A DNA stretch of 64,000 nt. Source: Rikenellaceae bacterium (lineage in GTDB: Bacteria > Bacteroidota > Bacteroidia > Bacteroidales > Rikenellaceae). This document shows, in pieces, positions 15,193-23,558 of the stretch. How positions within the stretch are numbered: the first letter of the stretch is position 1; each line of letters opens with the position of its first letter. The notes under the pieces were generated by a model that ran no database searches, was not told where the DNA came from, and saw only the letters and a program-made list of their open reading frames with translations. The DNA is taken from contig JAGBFQ010000020.1 in assembly GCA_017936385.1 (NCBI GenBank), forward strand, positions 62,001-126,000, given 5' to 3'. Both the position numbers and the translations under genes were made by a program.

Positions 15193-15857
15193 TATTCCCC
15201 TACAATTTTACCGTCGCGCATGACTATTTTGCGGTCGGCCAAGGCGGCCAACTCCTCGTCATGGGTTACAATTATGAATGTCTGTCCGAACTTATCGCGC
15301 AGTTCGAAAAACAGCTTATGTATCTCATTTTTGGTGGCACTATCGAGGTTACCCGAAGGTTCGTCGGCCAAAACAACGGCAGGTGAGTTGATGAGTGCGC
15401 GAGCGATGGCAACGCGTTGTTGTTCGCCACCCGACAATTCGGCGGGTTTATGCTCCAAACGATGTCCCATACCTACGGCGCGAAGTAGTTCGACAGCTCG
15501 TGTTTCAACCTCTGTGCGGTCACGCTCGGCGATATATCCGGGCAATGCAACATTCTCGGTAGCAGTAAATTCACCCAACAAGTGATGGAATTGGAACACA
15601 AAACCGATTTTCTGATTACGCACCTCCGAGGTTTGTTTGTCATCTAACCCCTGCATATCTACCCCATCCAGCACGAGGGTTCCAGCATCGGCTTTTGACA
15701 ATGTTCCCAGAATTTGCAGCAGAGTGGTTTTGCCCGCACCGCTTGCTCCCACGATGGCTACTATTTCGGAGCGTCGAACCTCCAACGACACGTCGCTCAA
15801 CACCTGCAACGAACCGAAACTTTTACATATTCCGTTTGCTATAACGATTGGCTTCAT
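15192..15857 (-). CDS. lolD: LolD-like ABC transporter ATP-binding protein
   Basis: 221 residues (alternative ATG at 15866). Nucleotide-binding domain of the MacB/LolD branch: Walker [13 protein letters not shown]-loop region [24 protein letters not shown] signature [15 protein letters not shown], Walker [13 protein letters not shown]-loop ITHDEE. LolD energises release of outer-membrane lipoproteins from the inner membrane; no LolC/E permease gene is adjacent, so the partner must be elsewhere and the assignment within the MacB/LolD group is an inference. Its start lies inside the end of folP (35-base overlap). Confidence 0.85.
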   Translation of the reverse strand: MKPIVIANGICKSFGSLQVLSDVSLEVRRSEIVAIVGASGAGKTTLLQILGTLSKADAGTLVLDGVDMQGLDDKQTSEVRNQKIGFVFQFHHLLGEFTATENVALPGYIAERDRTEVETRAVELLRAVGMGHRLEHKPAELSGGEQQRVAIARALINSPAVVLADEPSGNLDSATKNEIHKLFFELRDKFGQTFIIVTHDEELAALADRKIVMRDGKIVGE

Positions 15858-16653
15858 AGATTTCAAAAAGTTTTATGGTTTGAACCGCCTCGCGGGTATC
15901 GTGAACTCTCAATATTTTGGCTCCGGCGCGCAGACACTCCCAATGTAAAGCGATTGTTCCGGTGAGCGCCTCTTGTTGATTAGTGTCAAGAGCTTTGTAT
16001 ATCATCGACTTACGTGAAATTCCAATCAATACGGGGCGTCCGAGTGCCATTAATCGAGGTAAACCGTGCAGCAGTTGGTAGTTCTGTTCGAGCGTCTTGG
16101 CGAATCCAAATCCGGGGTCGAGAATGATATTATTGACCCCCATACTCTTGAGCCATTCGGCGCGTCTGTCAAGATATTCGACCACTTCGGCTGTGATATC
16201 TTCGTACTCAGTGCAACTTTGCATTGTTTCGGGGCGTCCACGCATGTGCATGGCGATGTATGGAAGTTCATGTTTAGCAACCGTTTCTACCATCCGTACA
16301 TCCAATTCACCGGCCGAGATGTCATTTACCATCACTTCGCCAAAGTTACGTACAATATGACTCACCACCTCACTACGGAACGTATCAATCGAGATTGGCA
16401 GTTCGGAAGCTATACGGCGAGCACACTCAACACCCAAAGTCACGCGGCGAATCTCCTCCTCAATCGACACCTCGGCAGCTCCGGGACGTGACGAGTATCC
16501 CCCAATATCCACAATATCACAACCCTCGTCGACAACTTCGTGTATTCGTTGTTCAACAAGGTTGGCATCCATCGAACGGCACCCATCATAGAAGGAGTCA
16601 GGTGTGACGTTCACAATGCTCATTACCACGGGTTTGGAGAGGTTTATTTCCAT
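15823..16653 (-). CDS. folP: Dihydropteroate synthase
   Basis: 276 residues, TIM-barrel enzyme joining 6-hydroxymethyl-dihydropterin diphosphate to p-aminobenzoate in folate synthesis; the target of sulfonamides. Conserved blocks are [48 protein letters not shown] and LIGISRKS near the pterin-binding site, all intact. The start overlaps the end of coaE and the end overlaps lolD, so the three are translated from one mRNA. Confidence 0.96.
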   Translation of the reverse strand: MEINLSKPVVMSIVNVTPDSFYDGCRSMDANLVEQRIHEVVDEGCDIVDIGGYSSRPGAAEVSIEEEIRRVTLGVECARRIASELPISIDTFRSEVVSHIVRNFGEVMVNDISAGELDVRMVETVAKHELPYIAMHMRGRPETMQSCTEYEDITAEVVEYLDRRAEWLKSMGVNNIILDPGFGFAKTLEQNYQLLHGLPRLMALGRPVLIGISRKSMIYKALDTNQQEALTGTIALHWECLRAGAKILRVHDTREAVQTIKLFEIYEANRYSKRNM

Positions 16654-17228
16654 AATCGATTTAGTTTAACGATTACTTCATCTACGGCACTTTTCAGGTC
16701 GTCATTACGGCTGTTATTGATTACAAAATCCGCCTTCGCACGTGCTTGGTCTGTTTGTTGTCTGGCGATGCGTTTTTCAACAGCGTCACGGTCACTCCCA
16801 TCCCTTTGCATTGTGCGGGCGATTCTAACTTCCGTAGGTGCATCTACAAAAAGAACGGCATCCACACGGCTGTCAAAACCACTCTCAAAGAGAATTGCGC
16901 TCTCCAGCACGACAAAAGGCACATCCTCGCCAAAACTCTCGCTCCATTGTTCGAAGTCTACGCCCACGGCAGGGTGCACCACTGCGTTCAGCTGTTTCAA
17001 CACGTCGGGGTTGTCAAATGCCACAGATGCAATATGCGCGCGATTCAACTCTCCGTTTATGTAAGCCTGCCTACCAAACAGTTCCTTAATGGGTTGGATG
17101 AGACTTGTATTCATGAGTTCTTTGGCTCGGGAGTCCGAATCATAAATCGGAATGCCGCGTCGGGCAAAACACTCACACACCGTGCTTTTGCCACTGCCAA
17201 TACCCCCTGTTATACCCAAACGTTTCAT
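16644..17228 (-). CDS. coaE: Dephospho-CoA kinase
   Basis: 194 residues; last step of coenzyme A synthesis, phosphorylating the ribose 3'-OH of dephospho-CoA. P-loop GITGGIGSGKSTV at the N terminus, YDSDSRAKELM with the substrate Asp, HPAV and VVLESAILFES lid region, and FVDAPTEVRIARTMQRDG are all present. It overlaps the upstream ybbR-like gene by 4 bases, a linkage common in Bacteroidetes. Confidence 0.95.
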   Translation of the reverse strand: MKRLGITGGIGSGKSTVCECFARRGIPIYDSDSRAKELMNTSLIQPIKELFGRQAYINGELNRAHIASVAFDNPDVLKQLNAVVHPAVGVDFEQWSESFGEDVPFVVLESAILFESGFDSRVDAVLFVDAPTEVRIARTMQRDGSDRDAVEKRIARQQTDQARAKADFVINNSRNDDLKSAVDEVIVKLNRLWK

Positions 17229-17647
17229 TCTTCGGAGTGCGTGATAGCAATTTCTGGAATTTCGAGTACGTCAATCACCCTCATCGAGCCGCTACGTTGC
17301 ATGATGGCATTACTAATAGACGAAGGAGTGATAGTGTAGTATGGGTTATTAGCCTCTTGTTTGGGAGATAGTTCAGTTAAAGGTATGTTGATGCGGCCAC
17401 CGATAGCGAAACGTTGCGCCCAAATTTCTGTGCCACGAGCTTCTATCATACATTTAACACGATAGCGTTCACCCTCGATTCGTACAGGTACCCAAACTTC
17501 GGTTGTGTAGATGTAGCTCAGTTTTTGCGCATACCACATAAGGAATGCCAAGACGAGCATAGTGAGGAATAGTGGTGATTTTACAGACAATACGAGTTGT
17601 CGTAGCACCTCTCCTATTCGGCTCCAATTTATTTTCTTACTCATCAT
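17225..17647 (-). CDS. YbbR-like membrane protein
   Basis: 140 residues starting MMSKKINW (ATG 17647 or 17644); the longer frame begins upstream of the promoter. One transmembrane helix (about 27-45, SPLFLTMLVLAFLMWYAQ) is followed by an extracytoplasmic beta segment with VWVPVRIEG and RVKCMIEARG, the pattern of a single YbbR domain. YbbR proteins in Firmicutes regulate diadenylate cyclase, but no dacA is here; in Bacteroidetes the gene usually precedes coaE, as seen. It is first in the ybbR-coaE-folP-lolD-TIGR02757-trmN6 operon. Confidence 0.7.
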   Translation of the reverse strand: MMSKKINWSRIGEVLRQLVLSVKSPLFLTMLVLAFLMWYAQKLSYIYTTEVWVPVRIEGERYRVKCMIEARGTEIWAQRFAIGGRINIPLTELSPKQEANNPYYTITPSSISNAIMQRSGSMRVIDVLEIPEIAITHSEE

Positions 17648-17662
17648 TCCAATAGATTTTAG

Positions 17663-17694
17663 GCAAAGATACGAATTCCAAAGAAACATCACAA
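17663..17694 (-). promoter_or_regulatory. Promoter of the ybbR-coaE-folP operon
   Basis: On the minus strand TTG (17694-17692), 20 bases, TATCTTTGC (17671-17663), 16 bases ahead of the first ATG. Confidence 0.75.
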
Positions 17695-17739
17695 GGTTCG
17701 TTGTCTAAATTATAAGGGGTGAGCTGAACTATTTTGTAT

Positions 17740-17780
17740 AAAAAACGACCGTCCGACATCTTGGGTGTGTCGGGCGGTCG
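17740..17780 (-). terminator. Terminator after secG
   Basis: 13-bp stem (17746-17758 with 17768-17780; one G-U type position) followed on the minus strand by a T6 run; 38 bases beyond the secG stop. It closes the HU-lptE-secG operon. Confidence 0.85.
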
Positions 17781-17818
17781 ACATGCTTGTGGCCTACATT
17801 GTGGCCGCAACCGTAGTT

Positions 17819-18166
17819 TTACTCGGCAACGGTCTCCTCGGCAGCCTCGGCAGGCAGCTCTACCTGATTGGGCATAGCGGCTTGCTCGGTAGCAGTTTGC
17901 TCGATGATGGCTTTGTCAAGCTCCGAAGTGGGAGTGCCTACGTTTTTCGAGGGCATAACCAAAGTAGCAACCAGGCTCAGAACGAGAATCGAGATAGCCA
18001 AACCCCAAGTCGATTTCTCGAGGAAGTCGGCGGTTTGACGAACGCCCATTACTTGGTTCGATGCTCCGAAGTTAGCAGCCATGCCGCTTTTGGGGTTTTG
18101 AGCCAAAACGGCGAGGATGAGCAAAATGCTCGCAATGATAATCAGTACAATGCAAAGAATATACAT
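17819..18166 (-). CDS. secG: Preprotein translocase subunit SecG
   Basis: 115 residues. Two hydrophobic segments (about 3-21 and 52-72) flank the conserved cytoplasmic loop LAQNPKSGMAANFGASNQVMGVRQTADFLEKSTW, which matches SecG (Q-x-x-K-G-x-G-x-x-F pattern). SecG assists SecYE-dependent export. The C-terminal tail is Glu/Ala-rich and low complexity. It is the last gene of its operon and is followed by a strong terminator. Confidence 0.88.
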   Translation of the reverse strand: MYILCIVLIIIASILLILAVLAQNPKSGMAANFGASNQVMGVRQTADFLEKSTWGLAISILVLSLVATLVMPSKNVGTPTSELDKAIIEQTATEQAAMPNQVELPAEAAEETVAE

Positions 18167-18187
18167 CTTGGTTTAATATTTAATTGT

Positions 18188-18685
18188 TTATAATTTTTCG
18201 TCCAATCGGGCAATTATTTCGGCAAAATAAACACTTTTTTTTGGTTCTCGCAAACTTAATTTCACATAAATATTACGTGCTTCAAGCCAAAGGCCTTGAT
18301 TTTCATATATTTGAGCCAATTCTTCGGTGAAAAAATCATCGTCGTCATCACTATTTTCGACCTCAGAAACCAGCGATTCGGCCTTCCCATCCTCCTCTGG
18401 GCGGGATATTGCGTACTTGCCGAGGGCCAGAAAATTGTCGACCACTTTGTTTTCAATCTCCTCGCGCAGTTCTTCTTGGTTATGGCGGTTTTCGGGCACG
18501 GGGAATAGTTGCGATAGGTAGACGCGTTCGTCTTCGTTCTCATATAATCTTACACGTACCTTACGCGCCGTTGTGAACCACGGGTACTTGTGTATGATGC
18601 GGAACAACTCCCAGCGTCCCACCTTGGGTTCTTTTGTGTCATCCGCCTCGCCGCGGGCTGTTATGTACTCCTTGAAACTTGCCAT
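18188..18685 (-). CDS. TPR-like cytoplasmic protein between lptE and secG
   Basis: 165 residues, hydrophilic, no signal peptide. The N-terminal half has FRIIHKYPWFTTARKVRVRLY. The C-terminal end (FFTEELAQIYENQGLWLEARNIYVKLSLREPKKSVYFAEII) reads as one or two TPR helices-turn-helices, preceded by an Asp-rich stretch (DDDDD). Homologues sit at this place in many Bacteroidales, but I know of no assigned function. Five bases separate it from lptE. Confidence 0.65.
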   Translation of the reverse strand: MASFKEYITARGEADDTKEPKVGRWELFRIIHKYPWFTTARKVRVRLYENEDERVYLSQLFPVPENRHNQEELREEIENKVVDNFLALGKYAISRPEEDGKAESLVSEVENSDDDDDFFTEELAQIYENQGLWLEARNIYVKLSLREPKKSVYFAEIIARLDEKL

Positions 18686-18690
18686 AATCT

Positions 18691-19242
18691 CTACCAGTTC
18701 GATACGCAGGCATTGAATATATCATCCACCAGGTCGCCCACAATTTCCTGAATCAGCGTACCTTCGACCTCTTGCAGCAGTTGGCTTGCGCTATAGTCAC
18801 GGTAGGCCGAGAACGATTTGTTGTAGTTCCATTGTGGTTCGATGGCATTGGTGAATCGCACCTGCACAGTGATGGTCAGGCGGTTTGTCTCAGCCACACC
18901 TCCATCGGCGCTCGAATATGATGACGGAGCACTTACGTAATTAGTGATTTCGCCCTCAACGGCCAGGTCACCACCCTCTTGCACTTGTGATAGACGGGTT
19001 TGGCGTTCGAAACGCTCGCGCATGGCGTCGGTAAGCGTTGAACTAAGAATTGGGGCCACCATCGAGGCGTTGTTGGGGAAGTATGCAACACTGAATGTGC
19101 GGGCGTTATCCGAAATCGAGGCACCTGTGAAGGTATAACCAAAAGTGGCCTTGCCGATACGGATGGTGCAACCTCCCAAAAGCAGTAGCACTGCCGTCAG
19201 TAGCGTTGTAATAAATATCTTATTCTTGGTCATGCGTTTCAT
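18691..19242 (-). CDS. lptE: LptE-family lipoprotein
   Basis: 183 residues with a lipoprotein signal (LLLLGGC, lipidated Cys25). The sequence IGKATFGYTFTGASI, PNNASMVAPILSSTLTDAMRERFERQTRL and a GDLAVEGEITNYV core fit the LptE/RlpB-like family of Bacteroidetes. LptE plugs the LptD outer-membrane channel that inserts LPS. lptB and kdsB elsewhere in the window belong to the same pathway. It lies 3 bases after the sigma54 activator gene. Confidence 0.8.
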   Translation of the reverse strand: MKRMTKNKIFITTLLTAVLLLLGGCTIRIGKATFGYTFTGASISDNARTFSVAYFPNNASMVAPILSSTLTDAMRERFERQTRLSQVQEGGDLAVEGEITNYVSAPSSYSSADGGVAETNRLTITVQVRFTNAIEPQWNYNKSFSAYRDYSASQLLQEVEGTLIQEIVGDLVDDIFNACVSNW

Positions 19243-19245
19243 CGT

Positions 19246-20457
19246 TTACAAATCATTCTCGTCGATACCGAACTCCTTGATACGTCTATACAGCGTTCGT
19301 TCCGACATATAGAGTAGCTTGGCAGCCTCTTTACGCTTGCCATTAGAACGTCTGAGAGCCGAAACTATTGCCTCGCGCATCATTTCGTCCTTGGTTTGCG
19401 GAATCGTCGAGGTGCTCATCTCGGTCACATCCTCCGATTCGGTGTCGGTTACCGTGTGCGGCATTGATGAGTGGTTGGGGAGCAGACCGAAAATTTCGCG
19501 TCCCGAGTGTGGCATCGGGCTAACTGAACTACCGTGCGACAACTCCGTCACCATTCGTTTCAATTCGGCAATATCGTTGCGCATATCAAACAGGATGCGA
19601 TAGAGAATTTCGCGTTCGTCGCCAAATGTAGCTCCTCCACTTGTATGTTCACCTGCCGCGATAGCCGGCGATGTTTGCATTGTAGGCAGGTAACGTTGGA
19701 TTATGTCGGCCGTGATAATACGTTGTTCCTCGATGGCCGAAATCTGTTCTGCCACGTTCTTAAGTTGGCGCACATTGCCAGGCCAAGCATATTGTTCGAT
19801 TACGGCGCGTGCCGACGGGTCGAGTGAGATGGCTGGCATGTGGTATTGGTTGGCGATGTCGGCGGCAAACTTGCGAAATAGCAGGTAAATATCCCCCACC
19901 CTTTCGCGCAATGGCGGAACTACGATGGGTACCGTATTGAGTCGATAGTAGAGGTCATCGCGGAAACGTCCCGAAGCAATAGCCTCCTGAAGGTTGACAT
20001 TTGTTGCAGCCACCACTCGGACGTTGGTTTTCTGTACCTTAGCCGAGCCTACGCGGATAAACTCGCCCGTTTGCAACACGCGCAACAGGCGCACCTGAGT
20101 CGAGTGTGGAAGTTCGGCCACCTCGTCCAAGAAGATAGTTCCTCCGTCGGCCTCCTCAAAATAGCCTTTGCGCGAGTCTACGGCTCCCGTGAAGGCGCCC
20201 TTTTCGTGGCCAAACAACTCCGAGTCGATGGTTCCTTCGGGGATTGCGCCGCAGTTGACGGCTATGTATTTATTGTGTTTGCGCGAACTATTGGCATGGA
20301 TTATTTGCGGAAAAAACTCCTTACCCACGCCGCTTTCGCCCGTAATCAGCACCGAAAGGTCAGTCGGGGCGACGCGCAGTGCTATTTCCAGTGCGCGCTC
20401 CATTCCATGGCTGGTGCCAATGATGCCGAATCGTTGTTTTATTGCAAGTATTTCCAT
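19246..20457 (-). CDS. Sigma54-dependent transcriptional activator without receiver domain
   Basis: 403 residues. The AAA+ domain starts almost at the N terminus (about 10-235): Walker A GESGVGKE, the sigma54-contact loop GAFTGA, Walker B GGTIFLDEVAEL, arginine-finger region FRDDLYYRLN and WPGNVRQL. A low-complexity linker leads to a Fis-type helix-turn-helix at the C terminus (RKEAAKLLYMSERTLYRRIKEF). There is no REC, GAF or PAS input domain, so activity is probably set by expression or a partner protein. Target promoters were not identified. It overlaps nothing and directly abuts the HU-like gene (stop at 20458). Confidence 0.9.
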   Translation of the reverse strand: MEILAIKQRFGIIGTSHGMERALEIALRVAPTDLSVLITGESGVGKEFFPQIIHANSSRKHNKYIAVNCGAIPEGTIDSELFGHEKGAFTGAVDSRKGYFEEADGGTIFLDEVAELPHSTQVRLLRVLQTGEFIRVGSAKVQKTNVRVVAATNVNLQEAIASGRFRDDLYYRLNTVPIVVPPLRERVGDIYLLFRKFAADIANQYHMPAISLDPSARAVIEQYAWPGNVRQLKNVAEQISAIEEQRIITADIIQRYLPTMQTSPAIAAGEHTSGGATFGDEREILYRILFDMRNDIAELKRMVTELSHGSSVSPMPHSGREIFGLLPNHSSMPHTVTDTESEDVTEMSTSTIPQTKDEMMREAIVSALRRSNGKRKEAAKLLYMSERTLYRRIKEFGIDENDL

Positions 20458-21111
20458 CTATTCAAGTATTATGGTCGAGGTCATGTCTGTACCAATCACT
20501 CCGTAGGCCATGACAGCCAGAGCAATCACGGCAGCTGCAACGGCTGCCAGCAACACCCAATCAATCTGTCGGCGAGGCTTCTCTGTCGAGAGTTGTTCTC
20601 TTCTCGGCGCGCTCGGACGGGGCTTTTGTACAGTAGTAACATCGACAAAGGGTTGTGCCGCGGGACTCTCCACCTTCTCCGGTGTGTCGTTTACTTGCGA
20701 TTGTTGCAACGGTGTGACGGGTGTTTCGAGTGTGGTTTGGACGCTCTCGGCAACAGGTTCGACAGTTATGGCAGTCGCAATCGGCGCACTTTCGAGGATT
20801 TCGACATGAGCCGTAAATGCGATTTTGCCGTCGGCACTTCGGCTCAAGGTTCCGAGTTCCGTCAGTTCGGCACACCACTTATCGGCAAGGTTTCGCTCCG
20901 TTTGTAATACGAAACGAGCGATTTCCTCCAAGGCTTGTTGCTCTGTTATCGCCATGGTGTTTGCCAAGGCATTCGCCAGCACGCCGTCGTTGTCCTTTAG
21001 CATATCCGTAAATAGGATTGCGCCATCGCCTCGTCGCATAAACGACCCGAGCGAGGGTACAGTCACGCGTTTTTGCGTTTGGAGCAGTTTTTTAATTTCA
21101 CGACTAATCAT
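20458..21111 (-). CDS. HU-like (CCDC81-type) domain membrane protein
   Basis: 217 residues from ATG 21111; the longer frame starts upstream of the promoter. Residues 1-125 carry the two prokaryotic CCDC81-like HU modules (MISREIKKLLQTQKRVTVPSLGSF; LADKWCAELTELGTLSRSADGKI). A Pro/Thr/Val-rich linker follows, then a transmembrane helix at about 188-208 (WVLLAAVAAAVIALAVMAYG) and a short tail. Related Bacteroidetes proteins usually end in a peptidoglycan-binding SPOR domain, absent here. The topology would put a HU-fold domain on the cytoplasmic side of the membrane. First gene of the sigma54 regulator-lptE-secG operon. Confidence 0.7.
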   Translation of the reverse strand: MISREIKKLLQTQKRVTVPSLGSFMRRGDGAILFTDMLKDNDGVLANALANTMAITEQQALEEIARFVLQTERNLADKWCAELTELGTLSRSADGKIAFTAHVEILESAPIATAITVEPVAESVQTTLETPVTPLQQSQVNDTPEKVESPAAQPFVDVTTVQKPRPSAPRREQLSTEKPRRQIDWVLLAAVAAAVIALAVMAYGVIGTDMTSTIILE

Positions 21112-21129
21112 AGTATCCTCTTTGGGGCT

Positions 21130-21137
21130 CAAAATTA
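21130..21137 (-). promoter_or_regulatory. -7 element of the HU-lptE-secG operon promoter
   Basis: TAATTTTG on the minus strand, 18 bases before the ATG at 21111. No clear -33 box. Confidence 0.5.
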
Positions 21138-21187
21138 CTACTTTTCTACGAAATTCTAAAATATGTGGCACTATTTTATATAAATAA

Positions 21188-21219
21188 TTGATAATCCGAA
21201 AAAGAATCACCATCTTTGC
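21188..21219 (+). promoter_or_regulatory. Arginine decarboxylase promoter
   Basis: TTG at 21188-21190, 20 bases, CATCTTTGC at 21211-21219 (one mismatch to TAnnTTTGC). The leader of about 85 bases contains the tRNA-like fragments listed next. Confidence 0.55.
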
Positions 21220-21230
21220 ATCGAGATTGA

Positions 21231-21283
21231 GCGGACAATCCGACTGAGCTACTTTGGCCGGCCGCGAGCAATCCGGCTAAGTT
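21231..21283 (-). repeat. Tandem tRNA D-arm-like fragments in the speA leader
   Basis: The minus strand reads AAAGTAGCTCAGTCGGA (21239-21255), the standard 5' tRNA sequence from acceptor end into D-arm. Two 20-base units (21231-21250 and 21264-21283) are 15/20 identical and all five differences are transitions. No anticodon or T-arm follows, so this is a remnant. Confidence 0.5.
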
Positions 21284-21309
21284 AAATATATCAAAACATA
21301 CCACAAGCG

Positions 21310-22704
21310 ATGAAGAATAAGTATGTAGACCTTATCGAACAAACTTTCGAGTTTCCTCAAGAGGGGTTCAGTGTTAACGACAATGAACTCAGTTTCTACG
21401 ACGTACCCTTGATGGATATTATCAAGCAGTACGGCACGCCGCTCAAGATTACTTACCTGCCCAAGATATCGTCTCAAATCAACCGAGCCAAACGTATGTT
21501 CAATGTGGCGATGGCAAAAGTTGACTATGAGGGTGACTACCACTATTGCTACTGTACCAAGAGTTCGCACTTCTCGTTTGTGCTTGAGGAGGCCATGAAG
21601 AATGACATCCATTTGGAGACTTCGTCGGCCTACGACATCCACATTATCAATGCGTTGTATGACTCGAGAATCATCGACAAAGACCGCTATATCATCTGCA
21701 ATGGTTACAAACGCCCGCAGTACATCGAAAATATAGCCAACCTGGTAAACTCGGGATTTTCGAACACAATCCCCGTGATTGATAATAAACAGGAAATCGA
21801 CCTGCTGAATGATGCAATCGACCGCAAATGCCTGCTCGGAATACGCATCGCTTCGGAGGAGGAACCTAAATTTGACTTTTATACCTCGCGTCTGGGTATT
21901 CGATACGCTGACATCGTGGACTTCTACAAAACCAAAATCAAGAATAACAAGAAGTTCAAACTCAAGATGTTGCACTTCTTTATCAATACGGGCATCAAAG
22001 ATACGGCCTATTATTGGAATGAGTTGAATAAGTGTATCAGCGTCTATATCGAACTGCGCAAGATTTGTCCCGACCTCGACTCTCTTAACATCGGTGGTGG
22101 CCTGCCCATCCGCTCGTCGCTCGACTTTAACTACGACTATGAGTACATGATTGAGGAGATTGTGGCGCAAATCAAACACAATTGCAATATGAACGATGTG
22201 CCCGAACCCAACATTTTTACCGAGTTTGGTTCGTTTACAGTGGGCGAGAGTGGCGCGGCTCTCTATTCGGTTGTCAACCAAAAGCAACAGAACGACCGCG
22301 AGTTGTGGTATATGATTGACAGCTCATTCATCACCACCCTGCCCGACACTTGGGGTATCAACCAACGCTTTATGATGTTGGCCATCAACAATTGGGATAA
22401 AGAGTATCAACGTGTGTTCTTGGGCGGTTTGACCTGCGATAGCGAGGACTATTATAGCGGCGAGGCTCACACCAACGCCATCTTCTTGCCCAAGTTGGAC
22501 CCCGACACACCGCAATATATCGGTTTTTTCCACACGGGAGCATACCAAGAGGCAATTGCAGGCTTCGGCGGCATACAACACTGCCTTACTCCCGCACCCA
22601 AACACATCATCATCGACCGCGAAAAGGGCGACACGGAGTACTATACTCGTCTGTTTGCCAAGGAGCAGAGCTATCGTTCGATGATGCGCGTGCTGGGTTA
22701 TTAA
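21310..22704 (+). CDS. speA: Arginine decarboxylase, alanine-racemase fold
   Basis: 464 residues, PLP-dependent decarboxylase of fold type III. YCTKSSHFSFV carries the PLP Lys in the barrel; FFINTGIKD, LNIGGGLPI (PLP phosphate loop), and FTEFGSFTVGESGA are further family blocks. It is shorter than E. coli SpeA (658 aa), as usual for the Bacteroidetes form. By homology it makes agmatine, the first step from arginine toward putrescine/spermidine; specificity between arginine and related diamino acids is inferred. Transcribed from a promoter with an 85-base leader. Confidence 0.82.
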   Translation: MKNKYVDLIEQTFEFPQEGFSVNDNELSFYDVPLMDIIKQYGTPLKITYLPKISSQINRAKRMFNVAMAKVDYEGDYHYCYCTKSSHFSFVLEEAMKNDIHLETSSAYDIHIINALYDSRIIDKDRYIICNGYKRPQYIENIANLVNSGFSNTIPVIDNKQEIDLLNDAIDRKCLLGIRIASEEEPKFDFYTSRLGIRYADIVDFYKTKIKNNKKFKLKMLHFFINTGIKDTAYYWNELNKCISVYIELRKICPDLDSLNIGGGLPIRSSLDFNYDYEYMIEEIVAQIKHNCNMNDVPEPNIFTEFGSFTVGESGAALYSVVNQKQQNDRELWYMIDSSFITTLPDTWGINQRFMMLAINNWDKEYQRVFLGGLTCDSEDYYSGEAHTNAIFLPKLDPDTPQYIGFFHTGAYQEAIAGFGGIQHCLTPAPKHIIIDREKGDTEYYTRLFAKEQSYRSMMRVLGY

Positions 22705-22724
22705 ACTCATTGAACGAAGGAGTC

Positions 22725-23504
22725 ATGACAAGGAGAGTGCGAAATACAATACGGTTGAGTGCTGTGTTGTATTTCGCACTTCTGTTTGGTGCGTGCCACC
22801 CAATGGAGCCACCATTGGCTAAGAATGTGAGCATCGCGCGAGTCAAGGAGTTGGGTGGCAACTATCCCGAGCGTATCACTCGTGCGTGGTACATTAATGG
22901 TCGTGTAACGAGTAGCGACTTGGATGGTAACTTCTATAAAAAGGTGGTCATTGAGGACGCCACGGGTGCTATTGAACTGAATGTCGATAGCCGTAAGTTA
23001 TTCCTTTCGGCGCCGTGGTGCAGTTTGGTTAAAATCTTTATAGAGGGATTGTGGGTAGGCTCCTATGGCCGTAGTTTCGTTCTGGGTGCGGAGCCACAAG
23101 GATATTTCCCGGTCGAGAATATCTCCAATCAAGATTTTGAACGCCGAGTGCAGATTATATCAACGTCGGATTCCACCTATCGCCCTACCACGCGCATGTT
23201 CAGCGACTTAACACTCCGAGATAATCAACGCTGGATTCGGTTTGACAGCGTACAATTCGCTGCCGAAGAGTTGTCTCTCTCGTGGGGATGTGCCGACTCC
23301 ACCGCTCGTCGCCATATTGTCACACCCACTGCCGACACACTTCGTGTTGTCACTTCGGCCTATGCATCATGGGCAAATTGCCTTGTGCCTTCGGGCTCAG
23401 GCGCCATCGACGGCATATTGTATTATCGTCGCGATGGTTGGGAGTTGTGGCCGACTTCGATTGTTCGCGTCCGCATGGATTCACCGCGTTTCGAAGTGAG
23501 GTGA
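22725..23504 (+). CDS. DUF5689-type lipoprotein
   Basis: 259 residues from ATG 22725, which is preceded by GAAGGAG, a good ribosome-binding site; the TTG at 22710 is less likely. Lipobox FGAC gives lipidated Cys24. IARVKELGG followed by WYINGRVTSSDLDGNFYKKVVIEDATGAIELNVD is the OB-like DUF5689 pattern common in Bacteroidetes surface lipoproteins. Function unknown. It lies 20 bases after speA and may share its transcript, though no functional tie is obvious. Confidence 0.75.
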   Translation: MTRRVRNTIRLSAVLYFALLFGACHPMEPPLAKNVSIARVKELGGNYPERITRAWYINGRVTSSDLDGNFYKKVVIEDATGAIELNVDSRKLFLSAPWCSLVKIFIEGLWVGSYGRSFVLGAEPQGYFPVENISNQDFERRVQIISTSDSTYRPTTRMFSDLTLRDNQRWIRFDSVQFAAEELSLSWGCADSTARRHIVTPTADTLRVVTSAYASWANCLVPSGSGAIDGILYYRRDGWELWPTSIVRVRMDSPRFEVR

Positions 23505-23529
23505 GTGTGCATAATCTCAAAATGTTTCT

Positions 23530-23538
23530 TATCTTTGC
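23530..23538 (+). promoter_or_regulatory. -7 element before the membrane protein gene
   Basis: TATCTTTGC, 20 bases upstream of the ATG at 23559; matches the consensus. Confidence 0.6.
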
Positions 23539-23558
23539 CTTACTAAAACACTTACATT

